A stretch of DNA of 64,000 nt from Amborella trichopoda (GCF_000471905.2 NW_006499364.1:549106-613105), one strand, 5' to 3'; shown: positions 44,560-54,480, counted from the stretch's first letter. Notes: a model not told the origin generated them from the letters alone. Made by a program: numbers and translations.

Positions 44560-44815
44560 GCGCTAGCATGGATGACTGTAGCACACACGGCAGTAATCCA
44601 TGCTAGTGATGTGTGTTAATGGATGACTGTAGCACACACGGCAGTAATCCATGCTAGCGTTGTGTGTTAGTAACATTGACACACCCGGCGCTAGCATGGG
44701 CGGCGGTAACATACCCGGTGCTAGCATGGGTGGCGGTAACACATGCAGCGTTAGCATGAGCGGCAGTAACACACGAGGTGCTAGCATGGGTGATAATTGC
44801 ACAAACAGTGCTGCA
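44560..44815. repeat. Two adjacent short tandem arrays (GCTAGCATGG units)
   Basis: First, GATGACTGTAGCACACACGG then CAGTAATCCATGCTAG occurs at 44569 and 44622 (53-bp period). Second, a 30-bp unit GCGCTAGCATGGGCGGCGGT then AACATACCCG occurs four to five times from about 44689. Both contain an NheI-like GCTAGC core. Confidence 0.8.
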
Positions 44816-45064
44816 TGGTCTTTCACGTGCGACGTTAGTCACAGCGGCATTGGTCTGAGTTCGGTCCTCGGGCCTGGGCCCGATCGGTCCTGATTCTTTC
44901 AACTGCTGATGCTCGGGGTTTCATGGGCGGCGGTGACCTGTGTTCGAGCTTCGGGCCTGAGCTCGACCCAGTCCGGCCCATCGCCATTTGGCCGTCGGGG
45001 ACCTGTCTGGCATTTCCAGTTTGTAATGGATATTTTGGGGAAGTTTCTCGACGGCAAGTCATAC

Positions 45065-45260
45065 CCGGATGTGGTCAATCTCGACGATGGTTGCGCACGG
45101 TGTTGAGTCATGTGTGGCGATGGTCACGCACGGCGCTAAGTCATACGCAGTGATGATCACGCACAACGTTGAGTCGTGGGCGGCGATGATCACACGTGGC
45201 GTTGAGTCACACAACGTTGAGTAATGCACGGCGAAGGTCACGCGCGGCGATGACTTGGGT
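45065..45260. repeat. Short tandem array, about 36-bp GGCGATGGTCACGCAC units
   Basis: About five imperfect copies of GATGGTCACGCACGGCGCTA then AGTCATACGCAGT. The words resemble those at 44560-44815 and 52030-52290, suggesting one motif spread through Tat-2. Confidence 0.72.
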
Positions 45261-45449
45261 AGGCAAAGGGTGGTGACCAATGGTAAGGTCGGGCTTATGA
45301 AACCTATTGGAAGCCATGTCCTCCAACACAACAGTGAACTCCATGTTGTTCAATGGAAGGGTGCTCACTATGAAGAGGGTGTGGTCTCCATCATAGGCAA
45401 GTTCCTTGCCAAAGTGTCTGCTTTGTATGTTCACTATACGTGATCTAAA

Positions 45450-45645
45450 ACCCTTCTACCTTTCTCTGATGCGGGAGCAGGTTTTTGGCTTGTAACAGTC
45501 CTCTTATCCTTAGATGCAAGAGCAGCGCTCGAGTAGCTACCCTCCTTTCTTCTGATGCAAGAGCAAATTTTTGGCCTGTAATTGTCCTCTTATCCTCAGA
45601 TGCAAGAGCGGCGCACCGGCGCAGCTGCATGATAGATTTGTAATC
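45450..45645. repeat. Two tandem units of about 100 bp
   Basis: CTCTGATGCGGGAGCAGGTT and TTCTGATGCAAGAGCAAATT start the two units. Each continues TTTGGC.TGTAA..GTCCTC and TTATCCT.AGATGCAAGAGC. A third partial unit follows with GGCTTTTGGCTTGTAATTTC. It lies between the tandem arrays and the integrase stop. Confidence 0.72.
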
Positions 45646-45798
45646 TCTCTAATAATGGGCTTTTGGCTTGTAATTTCTTATAAGGCAATAAAAGAGTTAA
45701 ATTTGTTTAGACTGCCTTGCCTCTTTTTCTTTCTCTCTTTTTGTCTTCTTTTTATTCTTACTTCCTTTTTGCTGGATTTTGAATCTTTTGGGAGTGTA

Positions 45799-46345
45799 TC
45801 AAGGATAGTATTTCTTTAAGTATCGCCCATTAATAGGGGACATTGCCTCCTCCCCATCAAGATGTGCCAATATGTAAGCTCCGTTTGGCGAAACCTTCTT
45901 GACTATGAAGGGGCCTTCCCACTTAGGTTCAAACTTCCTTTTGTGCCGCCCATGTATAACAATCGGCCTTTTGACATCTAGAACCAGATCCCCACGAGCA
46001 AATAAACGGACTTTGACTGACTTGTCAAAAGCCCTCTTCATTCTCCCCTGATTGAGTTCGAGATTCTGCTGATCTTCTAGCCTCTTTTCATCGAGCGCAT
46101 CTAACTGTTGATAACGAAGCTTGACCCTCTCGTCTTCGGTCAATCCTTGATGTATGACGACACATAGTGAGGGGAGTTGAATCTCAAGGGGCAAGACTGC
46201 TTCACCCCATAGACTAAAGAATAAGGAGTGGACTCAGTGGCATTTCACGTGGGCCCACAGTGCTTCAGGAAGCTTCTCATGCCAGTTCTTTTTCGTCTTT
46301 GATACTGACTTCCTTAAAACATTGCACAGGGTTTTATTGAAAGCC
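45799..46345 (-). pseudogene. Tat-2 integrase C-terminal region
   Basis: Minus-strand 46194-45819 is open and reads RYQQLDALDEKRLEDQQNLE, then RMKRAFDKSVKVRLFARGDL, FEPKWEGPFIVKKVSPNGAY and SPINGRYLKKYYP before TAA. This is the DNA-binding tail of gypsy integrase (pattern GDLVL...KL.P.WEGPY.V......GAY.L....G......N...LKKYYP). Upstream (46345-46200) the same protein reads ANGLTKAFNKTL and KNWHEKLPEALWAHVK, with one stop after VKCH. The catalytic Glu expected in the first of these blocks is Lys (codon 46345-46347). Confidence 0.88.
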
Positions 46346-46800
46346 TTAGTTAAACCGTTCGCTCGAGGGTGGTACATAGTTGAGTACTTCCACTAGAAAC
46401 CGAAAAGTTAACCAAGCGATCAATGTGATGACTTTTGAATTGTGGGTCGTTGTCAGATATAATCCGGTCAGGCACCCCAAACCGGTATATGATGTGATGA
46501 TGCACGAAGTTGGCCACCGTAGCCCCAAGAACTTGCGTGAGTGGCACTGCCTCAGCCCATTTGGAGAAATAGTTCGTTGCGACTAGAATGAAGACATGAC
46601 CCATTACAGAAGGAGGGTCGATAGATCCTACAATGTCCATACCCCGTTGTGAAAAGGGCCATGATGCCACTATAGGGTGTAAGGGTTCTTGAGGCTGATG
46701 AATGAGGCTCAAGTGCATTTGGCACACCTGGCACTTCTTGGCATAGTTTAAGGAGTCGGCAGTCATCGAAGGCTAATAGTACCCCAATCTGTGTATCCGT
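46346..46800 (-). pseudogene. Tat-2 integrase core
   Basis: Open from 46766: YAKKCQVCQMHLSLIHQP (the CxxC half of the zinc finger), then WPFSQRGMDIVGSI with the first catalytic Asp, VFILVATNYFSKWAEAVPLT and FGVPDRIISDNDPQF with the second Asp. A frameshift near 46400 takes the frame out before the Glu region. Domain order is normal for gypsy elements (integrase after RNase H). Confidence 0.9.
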
Positions 46801-46809
46801 TTATAGAGC

Positions 46810-47130
46810 TTAAGGGCCAAACTGATGCAGTCTATCCATGCCTGAGTGTACTTCTTCCAACACCTTATTTGCCTCTTGTGTGTCTACACATCTGAGAAGA
46901 ATACTGTTGAAAGACCATCCGAAGAGAGTGCCTCCTTCAAGGAGGGTGTATTTGGTAGACATGTGACGCACATTGTTTCGCTCAACACGATCTTCAAGAA
47001 GTCTATCGTGCTTTATAAAATTAATGATGGGCTCTCTCCAATCTTCTACCTGCTCGACTTCCAGGCATATTGGGTCGAAGAACTTCAGTTTCCGCTTTTG
47101 AACCTCAGCTCCTTGACTCCGTGCCATTTC
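46810..47130 (-). pseudogene. Tat-2 integrase zinc-binding (H2C2) region
   Basis: Minus-strand 47127-46813 reads VEDWREPIINFIKHDRLLED, YTLLEGGTLFGWSF, LLRCVDTQEANKVLEEVHSG and then RIHRLGYYWPSM beyond a stop. This is the segment that links the second RNase H to integrase in Tat elements (pattern W..PI..YL..G.LP.D.....R..A.RY.L.DG.L...). His residues of the finger are at EVHSGMDRLHQ. Confidence 0.85.
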
Positions 47131-47279
47131 CTGTTTGGTCTTAATAACTTCTTTGGCTGACAGAAGTTCTCTGAATGGATAAGGTGGGCACTCGGGGAAG
47201 AGAATTCTCTCATCATCCGGTCTATTTCGGTTCTCAGTTCAATGTGTCTCCACTCTACCACCCAGAAAGGCGTGGGCCC

Positions 47280-47765
47280 TGGTGAGGACAATTGAATTGT
47301 AGCCCCGAGTTTTGTGAGTGCATCAGCCTACGAGTTTAACCTTTTGAGGATGTGACTCAAGGATACATCATCAAACTGAGCCATATATGATTTTGCAGTA
47401 TCGTAATAAGGCTTGAGTGTGTCTTTTCTCACGTCATAGTTCCCCTTAAGCTGCCAAATAACCAACTCAGAGTCGTCATAGATCTTGAGCTGCTCCTAGT
47501 CTAGATCAAAAGCTATCTCCAGCCTAATTATAAGGGTCTGATATTTTGCCTTGTTATGGGAACCAACTTCGGTGAGAGAGAAGGATAAAGGCAGTAGTCC
47601 TCCTTTCGGAGTCATGAATACCACTTCGGCGCCTCCTCGATCAGATTGGAAGGCTCTGTCGAAGATCTCCCAAGCATGAACAAGTTCTGCACATAATACT
47701 TCTTCATTAGGGAGGTCACTTGATAAAGGAGATTCTGCCGATACAGGATGTGCGACGAGAAAATC
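47280..47765 (-). pseudogene. Tat-2 second (archaeal-type) RNase H
   Basis: After the ADFLVAHPVSAE spacer the frame reads WEIFDRAFQSDRGGAEVVFM, LPLSFSLTEVGSHNKAKYQT, LKIYDDSELVIWQLKGNYDV, YMAQFDDVSLSHILKRLNS and ADALTKLGA. This is an RVT_3-type RNase H lying between the ordinary RNase H and integrase, the diagnostic trait of Tat elements. Asp of IFD and of DDS remain. The Glu expected in NxAEYE is Lys (codon 47544-47546). Stops follow AFDLD and RLNS. Confidence 0.87.
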
Positions 47766-48240
47766 AGCCAAAGCTTAGCCCTTGACGGCCTTTTGTGGGA
47801 CATATGTGATGTCGAATTCCATAAGCAATAATGCCCACTTAGTTAGGCGTCCCGACAAGCATGGGTGTGTCATGAGAAACTTTTCAAGATCTACTTTTGA
47901 TATAAGTTTTACTACATGACCAAGCAAGTAGTGGCGGAGCTTTTGTGCTACGAAGATTAGGGTGAGGCACATCTTCTCGACAGGGGGATAATTCTTCTCG
48001 GTCCCTTGCATCCTGCGGCTGAGATAGTATAGTGCGATCACTTTCCCTTCGTCATTGTTTTGTGCCAATAATGCCCCAAGTGACATGTCTAGAGCGGTCA
48101 CATACAAGATGAGAGGTTGTCCCAACACCGGTGTAGAAAGCACTGGAGGGTTGAGTAAATAGTCCATGATGTCATCGAGGGCCGCTTGATATGCTTCATC
48201 CCAGATGAATGGGGTATCTTTCTTTAACAGGTGCGTAAAA
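47766..48240 (-). pseudogene. Tat-2 RNase H (RT-linked)
   Basis: Minus-strand 48167-47778 is open and reads LNPPVLSTPVLGQPLILYVT, MSLGALLAQNNDEGKVIALY, YLSRRMQGTEKNYPPVEKMC, VAQKLRHYLLGHVVKLISKV and LTKWALLLMEFDITYVPQKA. This is the gypsy RNase H that directly follows RT. The Asp at the start of the family motif (VTALDMSLGA) and the usual YPPVEK block are present. Confidence 0.9.
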
Positions 48241-48365
48241 GGCTTACAGAGACCTGAGAGGTTTTAGATGAACCTGCGGATATAAGCCTGCTGCCCTTGG
48301 AGGGATCGCAGCTCCTGCATTGTTGTCGGTGGCGACATAAGATGGCAGGTCTCCAACATCATCCT
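48241..48365 (-). pseudogene. Tat-2 RT thumb remnant; palm deleted
   Basis: Minus strand reads SPPTTMQELRSLQGQQAYIR then RFI, a stop and NLSGLCKPFTHLLKKDTPFI. This is the end of gypsy RT (pattern M.PP.T.KELR.LQGRLAYIRRFI.NLSGRC.PF..LLKK). Directly upstream the FxxVFxDD palm block and everything before it is missing. The frame enters unrelated sequence near 48365. Confidence 0.85.
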
Positions 48366-49671
48366 CAAGAGGACACATGAAGCATTCATGGCATAAGGGG
48401 GGTAGGCAATGGGCTTTGCAGTGAATCGTGGAATTCTCAAGGCATGGAGGAGCCACTTGAACAGGGCTACCATTAGGAGGAGCGGAGCTCATTTCATCCC
48501 GTACTGGGGAGCAACTTTCCTTGAATGAGAGTGACGGGTTCTCATCAGAAGTAAGAATGTCGAGGGGAGAATGTCGACGAGAGAGCAAGCGAGGGAAGTA
48601 GCATGATTAAAACCAACGAGAGTAGACGGTTGTCCATCACGTGTCAAAGATTCTGTGATGAATCCCTGGAAAGACGGAAGGAAAGCAGCCAGTAACAGGG
48701 TCCCCTTCTTATTTTGAAGGTCAATCTCGAAAAACGGGTTTCTCAAGCCCTTGCAGCAGCTTAACAGTATCAGTTTTCTCTTCAGCTTCATCTTGGGGAG
48801 CCAGGATGTCAAGGCAGACTTTGAGGGGAGATGATGGATCATTCTCTTGCATTATGGGAAAGGAACATGTCTCTTCATGGATCAAACTCTCCACCACAAA
48901 GGGGTCATGGTCAGCGCCCTAGGTGGGTTCGGCTTCCATTTCACTTGAGGAACTAGAGCAACCTTGGAGCGGTGTCTTCGGGCTTAACAGGAGTCTAAGG
49001 GAATTGATTCAGACCCACGAGTTGCCTCGAGCTCAGTCTGCTTGAAGAAGCTATTGCTCTCGGTGCCCTGACTCGGAATGAGTTCGGGCATCTGATCAGA
49101 TGATGGTACAATTGACTAGGGATTGGTTGGGCTACCGGGGTTGGTCTGGCTCTTTGCCCTGTTCGTAGTCTTGTCCTTGCCCCGAGTGAGACTTGGATCT
49201 TCATAGATAACAGGCTTCATCATGCCCTGAGTAACCGTTTTGGTGTTCTTCGCATTCGATGTTTTTCCTGCATCATCCGTACGATGGGCATTAGGGAAAA
49301 GAAAGGTCTCTCGTTCTCGAGAAGTGGGACCAGCAAGTGAGTTGTTGATAACAGGGTGCGTGTTGTGTGTGGAGGCATGTGTGCCACCAATGCAGGGTGT
49401 GTTGATAGAGGGTCCACCATTGTAATGAGGTAGGGAGCGAGGGACTTTTAAATCCATCCTCACCTCTTTCCAAGGATGACCTAGGAACGCAACACAGGGT
49501 CGATGCTCAGGAGAAAGGACGAGAACGAGGTTCGCGGAACCTGTTCCCGATGAAGACTCACGAGTGCGGGGATGAAGGGTTTGAGCAACCCCGAAGACAA
49601 GTGTGCGTATAGTGAGTAGGAATAAAAGAAAGGAAGGCCAAATAAGAACGATCCAACGATGGGGTAGCATA
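48366..49671 (-). pseudogene. Decayed upstream region of Tat-2 (leader and unidentified ORF)
   Basis: A stop-free patch at about 48860-48640 reads ENDPSSPLKVCLDILAPQDE, TVKLLQGLEKPVFEIDLQNK and GTLLLAAFLPSFQGFITESL. Further upstream, 49420-49116 gives RTDDAGKTSNAKNTKTVTQG and MMKPVIYEDPSLTRGKD. Neither matches gag, protease or RT motifs that I know. They may be a diverged gag-pol linker or an extra ORF. I cannot place the gag gene. Confidence 0.4.
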
Positions 49672-49690
49672 TCCCCAATGGAGTCGCCAA
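49672..49690 (-). other. Primer binding site of Tat-2
   Basis: On the minus strand TTGGCGACTCCATTGGGGA follows the LTR end with two spacer bases. TTGGCGACTCC.CTGGGGA is a standard primer binding site form in Tat/Ogre-type elements. Confidence 0.75.
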
Positions 49691-50099
49691 GCTGATTAGG
49701 TGCCTCATTCTCGCCCTCCCGGTCGGGTTGATCTGGTGGCGTGGTTCTGGGTTCGAGATGGACCCGAGACTTGAGATCGCTCTCTCGGGAACCACGTAAA
49801 GAAGACGTGGACAGGAGTACCAACCTGTGATAAAAGAATTAGGGTCGTGAGGTAGGACTTACGTCACGTGGGTCCGTGACACGCTCAGGCTGGCTCGCAT
49901 GGGCGCCCTCTTAGATCACGTTGGAATGCCCCTCTGGCCTATGGCCGGTTTGGAATCGCCTCTCTTGACCTATTTCTCCTTTCCTGCAAACACACACATA
50001 GAGAGACAAATGGCATATGGGTTGCCTCCTTATTATAGGGTGAGCGCACACGTGTGTGTACTCAAGGAAGAAATGGAAAACTAGCACACAAGAATCTGA

Positions 50100-50340
50100 T
50101 GGCAGAACCAACACCGACCAGCCTGGCACGATGGAGAGTCTGACGTGGCAGCAAGACAGGCATGGTAACTCAGATCGGCACGGCAGCAATACTGCTCGAC
50201 GATAAGACTGGCACGACGGCTAGTCTGGCACAACGGCTAGTCTAACATGGCAGCTAGACAGGCATGGTAACTCAGATCGACGCGGCCGCTAAATTGCTCG
50301 ACGAAAAAACTGGCACGGCAGCACAAGACTTAGCCTGCCC
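50100..50340. repeat. GGCACGACGGCTAGTCTGG-type subrepeats in the LTR
   Basis: Two units of about 130 bp share CATGGTAACTCAGATCG and AATACTGCTCGACGATAAGA or its variant. Shorter GGCACGACGGCTAGTCTGG repeats lie between them. A related pair is at 38590-38790. Confidence 0.7.
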
Positions 50341-50439
50341 TCTGGTCAAATAAGTAAAGAAGAGAAAGAGGGGAGGTGAAGACTAGCTTGACTCTCGCTA
50401 GGTCTTCCAAAAGAGACGAAGGTGAAATAAAAGTGATGA

Positions 50440-50840
50440 CGAAATAAGAATGATGGAAAATGAGATAAAATAAGAGAGATGAATTAAAATGAAAATAAAA
50501 TAGAATTAGAAAATGGAAAAGGGAGTAAACTTAAATAAAATAAAATAAAGTAAAATAAAGTGAATAAATTAAAATAGAGTAAAGTAAAATAAAATATAAG
50601 GGATGGAAGAAAATAAAATAAGATGAGATAATTAAGATAAAATAAATGGATGGAATAGAGTAAAGTATGGTGGGATAAAATGAGTGAGGCAAAATAAATG
50701 GAATAAAATGGAATGAAGGAAAATAAATTGAAGTAAATAAAATGAAATGAAAAAAGAGAGTAAAATGGAATAATATAAAAAAAAAAGGGGTGGAAGAAGT
50801 AAAATAGGATGGTTTAATAAAATAAAGAAAAAAGATGGAT
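50440..50840 (+). repeat. AAATAAAATG low-complexity tract
   Basis: About 400 bp of AAAATAAAAT/GATAAAATAA words with almost no C. No gene is seen. Confidence 0.75.
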
Positions 50841-50904
50841 TACTTAAGAGAGAGAGAGAAAGGGTGTTTTAAATAAAGTAAAACAAATGAATTTGGTCAG
50901 TAAA

Positions 50905-51190
50905 GAGAGAGAGTGTTTGAATGAGATAGGGTAGAAGAGGAGAACGAAACGAAACGAAAGAATGAAACGAAAATAAAAAAAAGAAAACGAAACGAAAGAA
51001 TGAAAAGGGCGGCTCGTTTTGTGGGTTTTAGAGAGAGAGAGAGAGTGTGTGTGTTTGAATGAGATGGGGTAGAAGAGGAGAACGAAACGAAAATAAAAAA
51101 AAGAAAACGAACGAAAGAATGAACCGAAAATAAAAAAAAGAAAACGAAACGAAAGAATGAAAAGGGCGGCTCGTTTTGTGGGTTTTGGAG
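50905..51190. repeat. Two tandem units of about 140-155 bp
   Basis: Each unit holds GAGAGAGTGTTTGAATGAGA (or its GTGTGTGTTTG variant), GGGTAGAAGAGGAGAACGAA and AAAAGGGCGGCTCGTTTTGT then GGGTTTT. The CGAAACGAAAGAATGAA motif is itself repeated within units. Confidence 0.8.
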
Positions 51191-52030
51191 AGAAAGAACA
51201 GGGGGAAAGGGAAAATGGAGACGGATGGTCTTGCGTCATGAGAGGGGGAAGGCGAGATTAGGCCGCGAAGGAAGAGGATGGGGAAGGCGAGAGCAGGCTG
51301 CGAGTTGTAGGTGATGGGGCAGCAGCGTGAGATTCTCGTGGTTGCAGGTTCGGGGAGATGGAGCAAGGATGGAGGCTACGAGAGCAGGTGGAGGGAGATG
51401 AGGAGTGGGAGAATGGACCAGGCAGGCGGAGGTGAATGACAGTGGCGGTTAAGAAAGGCGGGGATTGCTGCGCAGGGGGTGGTTGTGGCTAGTGGTAGCA
51501 GGGACTTTAGAGAGGGAAAGCAGCAGAGTGGATGGCGGATATGGCTGCATAAAGGACAGCAGCAGAGGTGGCGGATACAGCAGGCTGGTGGTAGTTGCAG
51601 GCGGTGGAAATGAAGAAGAGAAGAGCAGGGGAAGAGGGGCGAAAGGGGTGGAGAATGAGAGCGAGCTTTGGGTGCAAATAATGTTGAGGAGATGGGGGCG
51701 AGAGAAGAGAGAGGAGTATGGATGGCAGGAGGTGTGGAAGCGGGGTTGGTGCCTGGTTTGTAGGTGAGTGGCAGCAAAGGTGGGATTTGGGGAGGCAGAT
51801 GTTGCAGAGGATGAGAGAGAGCAGTGACTAACGGCGGGTGGCCGAAGAAGATGGGGTGATGTAGAAGCTGAGAGCAGAGAAAGGTGAAGAGAGGGGAGAG
51901 ACAATGGCTGCTGTAGTGGTTGCAGCAGGTGATCGAGAGAGATAGGGCTGCGAGATGTTGCAGCAGGGTGGAGGAAGGTGAGTGGCTGAGATGGTGGTAG
52001 GCTGCGAGAGTAGATAGGCTTAGTCGCGCA
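51191..52030 (-). other. GC-richer LTR interior with long Ser/Pro/Leu frame
   Basis: Minus-strand 52195-51452 is open for 248 codons. The peptide is rich in Ser, Pro, Leu and Thr with no recognisable domain. The plus strand is G-rich (GGCAGCAG, GGTGGCGG words), which depletes stop codons on the minus strand. I take it as non-coding LTR sequence. Confidence 0.4.
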
Positions 52031-52290
52031 CGGGGGTGGGTTGGCAGTCATAAACGGCAGTGAGATGAGAGTCGTGCACGGCGTTGGGGTGGAAATCACG
52101 CACGACCTTAGGGGTTGCTCACACACGGCGACAGGGTTGGTTGTACACGGTGATGTGAAGAAAAATTTTGGAAAACGGTGGTCGCACGGGACCAAGGGCG
52201 TGAGAGGGAGAAAGGCGTTAGGGGTTGCTCACACACGGTGATAGGGTTTGTTGCAAACGGCGATCGGGTTTGGTGCACACGGCGATGAGA
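52030..52290. repeat. CACACGGCGATAGGGTT repeats
   Basis: TTAGGGGTTGCTCACACACGG then CGACAGGGTT or TGATAGGGTT occurs at about 52108 and 52218. GCACACGGCGAT/GTACACGGTGAT copies lie around them, and GAAGAAAAATTTT is repeated at 52157 and 52290. They resemble the motifs at 45065-45260. Confidence 0.65.
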
Positions 52291-52487
52291 AGAAAAATTT
52301 TAGAAAATAAATTTTGGGAAACTGTGATTGCGGGATCATTGAGCGTGAGAGAGACAAAAAAACCGTGATGTGCACAACGGGGGCTCAGCCAATTTAAGGG
52401 CGGTAGGGCACGGCATATGTCCATGTTATAGGCCCTCATTATATAGGGCACTGCATATGTCCATGTTATAGGCCCTCATTATATAGT

Positions 52488-52760
52488 GTTAGGCTGTTAA
52501 AACTTGGCTACTTTGAAGGCACTCTTTACTATTGAGTAGCTATAGTGAACTTTATATCGAAATTAGCCATGTCTAATCGATGAATCCAAATATGTTGGTT
52601 GGCTGTAACATGATGCCAAAGATACTCCCCCAACATTTTTTCACCCGCACAATTTGGTCGTCTGTTTGAGGGTGGTCGCTTAGTGGAGAAGATGCTCGAG
52701 AATTCCAGTTGGCATCCATGAATTTATCTTATTTTACTAGCAAATGAGGTAGGTTTGGAT
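52488..52760 (-). pseudogene. Chromovirus integrase fragment
   Basis: Minus strand, in shifting frames, reads WNSRASSPLSDHPQTDDQIV then RVKKMLGEYLWHHVTANQHI and WIHRLDMANFDIKF. This is the third catalytic block of chromovirus integrase (family pattern HPQTDGQTERVN..LEEYLRHFV...Q.NW...LD.AQF). The catalytic Glu is Val (HPQTDDQIV). The segment ends at a stop near 52530. Confidence 0.8.
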
Positions 52761-53039
52761 ATAGTGCTCTAAATCTTACTCCCAGTGGGCCAGTAAAAAC
52801 TGCTGGATAGGAGTGTGATGGTTCTTTCTCGACTTGGATGGGTAGGGGTGTCACGACACTCTCACATCAACTCCTTCCGACTGATGCACATATATATATA
52901 TATATATATCGGCCCTTGGCATAGAGGACGCCACTCTCTAGACAAAACTATTTGGTTTGTCCCTTTGGGACCCTTTTCACCAACTTTTGGGTTGTCATTT
53001 CATTTTAGTTCTCTCCCCAAATCTATTGTAGTAGATCCA

Positions 53040-53245
53040 CATCTACTCTAACCGTAGTTGCGACTACCACTGGATCATCCATCTTTTGACTTCGTGCATC
53101 TGCAACCACATTGGCCTACTCATAATCTAAGACAAAGTTTAGGTAGAAATTCCTACCAGCAGGCTTGCTTTTGGGCTTAATGTTTTTTGTGTGGTTAAGT
53201 AGCTTGTGGCTTTGTTATCAAAACGCACCGCAAACCTACTTCATA
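53040..53245 (-). pseudogene. Chromovirus RNase H end
   Basis: Minus-strand frames give FDNKATSYLTTQKTLSPKAS from about 53225 and NVVADARSQKMDDPVVVA from about 53115. These are the TDNVA..YF.TQKKLSPKQARW and NVVADALSRK blocks that end chromovirus RNase H. Stops and frameshifts break it. Between this and 52760 lies a poorly preserved stretch with a TATATATA run at 52890-52908 where the integrase finger should be. Confidence 0.75.
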
Positions 53246-53256
53246 ACAAATAATGT

Positions 53257-53737
53257 CCCTAGACTCTGAGGCAAATGTAATTTGTTTATTATTAATTTAA
53301 TAATGGGGGTTATTATATCAATATTTATTTCTAATGGGTAGGAATTGGTTAAGGTATATTGATTTGAGTAGTGCATGGGGTTCCTATTTTTTGGTGATTT
53401 TGGTAAGAGATATGTACAAGGCTAGGGAGAAAGAAGGAAGTTATGTGGAGTCCTGGATAATTGAGATTTTGTACATAGTAAGTTAGAGAGACTGAATATT
53501 TCCTAAAATTGTAGCTCTAGAGAAAGGGCATATACGGATAGGAAGCAGAAAGGTTTTTTATTTATCTGACTTGAAATTTTTTATATTCTTACTGAAAGAA
53601 AAAAATGATTTATTCCCTTGTACAAACCATGCATAGCTTACTGTTTATGTCTCTTGCTTCTTACTTGGTGTGTTTGATTTAGGGGCTAAAAGTTCTCGTG
53701 TCCTACTCTCCTCTCTATCTTTGTTTTCATTGTGTCA
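53257..53737 (+). repeat. 5' LTR of the small gypsy element
   Basis: It aligns with 54507-55005 mainly through 53380-53560. The outer edge is approximate. The inner end ...TGTGTCA is followed by a primer-like word. Confidence 0.6.
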
Positions 53738-53739
53738 AG

Positions 53740-53752
53740 CGGCATCAAAGTA
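53740..53752 (+). other. Primer-binding-site-like sequence
   Basis: CGGCATCAAAGTA resembles TGGTATCAGAGCA, the initiator Met tRNA site of chromoviruses. It lies two bases after the LTR end, with three mismatches or more. Confidence 0.4.
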
Positions 53753-54480
53753 CGCTTAGTGATCCTCCACGGCAACTAGAGGACATGAAAGAGGAGGAAA
53801 CACGACATATCCAAGAGCTATAGAGACAAGTATGTCAAATGGTGTGAGAACTTCAAGTATTGCATCGAGAACGCCCCGTTAAGCCATTTGTGAATTGGAT
53901 GTTGAGTCAGGAGAGAATTCACAATCCGATGACAATATTTTCCACCACAAGGTTAGGGGTTTAGATCTTTCCCTTGATGATCACTTTGATCACATAGATG
54001 GTCCAACCTTTGATAAGAACTAGACTCACCCTGGATGTCATAGATGACCCCATCTCTGATAAAATTCTTATGTTTGATGAAAAACAAGATGAAAGGAAAG
54101 ATGTTGGCCCTAAGGTAGTTGGGATATTTAATTTCTTCATCCATGTAGAGGAGGAGAAGCAAGAGGTTGAGTTGAACCTTGAGGAGCCGGAGCCTATAGA
54201 GAATTAGAAGAAGAAAGAGAGGAGAAGTTGAGGAAGGACAAGGCACAGAGGGGGGAGGCTGGGAATGCAATACATGACGATTTTGAGAATGTGATAAAGA
54301 GTTTTAAGAAAGTCATCAAAGTTAACAAATACATATCTTATTTCACGTATATAAAGGCTGATGTTAAAGACATATCCTATCGAGTAATTGTGAGTTTAGA
54401 GATTGGAAGCTTGAATATTGTACTAAGGATGGCCTTCAGGGTCAAAGAAAGGATCCTTACCCAATTCAAAACTCAATAAA
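53753..54480 (+). pseudogene. gag-like interior of the small gypsy element
   Basis: Frames read PPRQLEDMKEEETRHIQEL then, after stops, NWMLSQERIHNPMTIF. An open stretch at 53998-54207 has LDVIDDPISDKILMFDEKQD and an acidic EEEKQEVELNLEEPEP tail. A last one at 54228-54476 carries NAIHDDFENVIKSFKKVIKV. The charged coiled-coil-like start and the PxFDE segment suggest gag and gag-pol linker pieces of a chromovirus, but no zinc knuckle or protease is found. This assignment is weak. Confidence 0.4.

Larger units (their letters stand above)
38092..52487 (-). mobile_element. Ty3/gypsy Tat-clade element Tat-2, decayed
   Basis: Read on the minus strand: 5' LTR (about 52487-49693), primer binding site (49690-49672), decayed leader/gag region, RT remnant, RNase H, second RNase H, integrase, then a long 3' region full of tandem arrays, and a 3' terminal block ending at 38092. 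The blocks 38092-38810 and 49693-50350 are homologous direct repeats. A second RNase H between RNase H and integrase is the hallmark of the Tat clade. The outer right limit is inferred from where chromovirus sequence begins. Confidence 0.8.
49693..52487 (-). repeat. 5' LTR of Tat-2 (outer limit approximate)
   Basis: The inner end is fixed by the primer binding site (minus-strand ...CCTAATCA at 49693). The first 0.65 kb matches 38092-38810. The rest (50350-52487) differs from the other end of the element and contains its own repeats. The outer limit is placed before the chromovirus integrase fragment. A 40-bp direct duplication (GCATATGTCCATGTTATAGG then CCCTCATTATATAG) lies at 52407-52487. 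Confidence 0.6.

Noticed and set aside
51028..51366. Ser/Phe-rich ORFs at 50.8-51.4 kb
   Set aside because: Derived from the tandem CGAAACGAAA/GAGAGA repeat units in the Tat-2 LTR.
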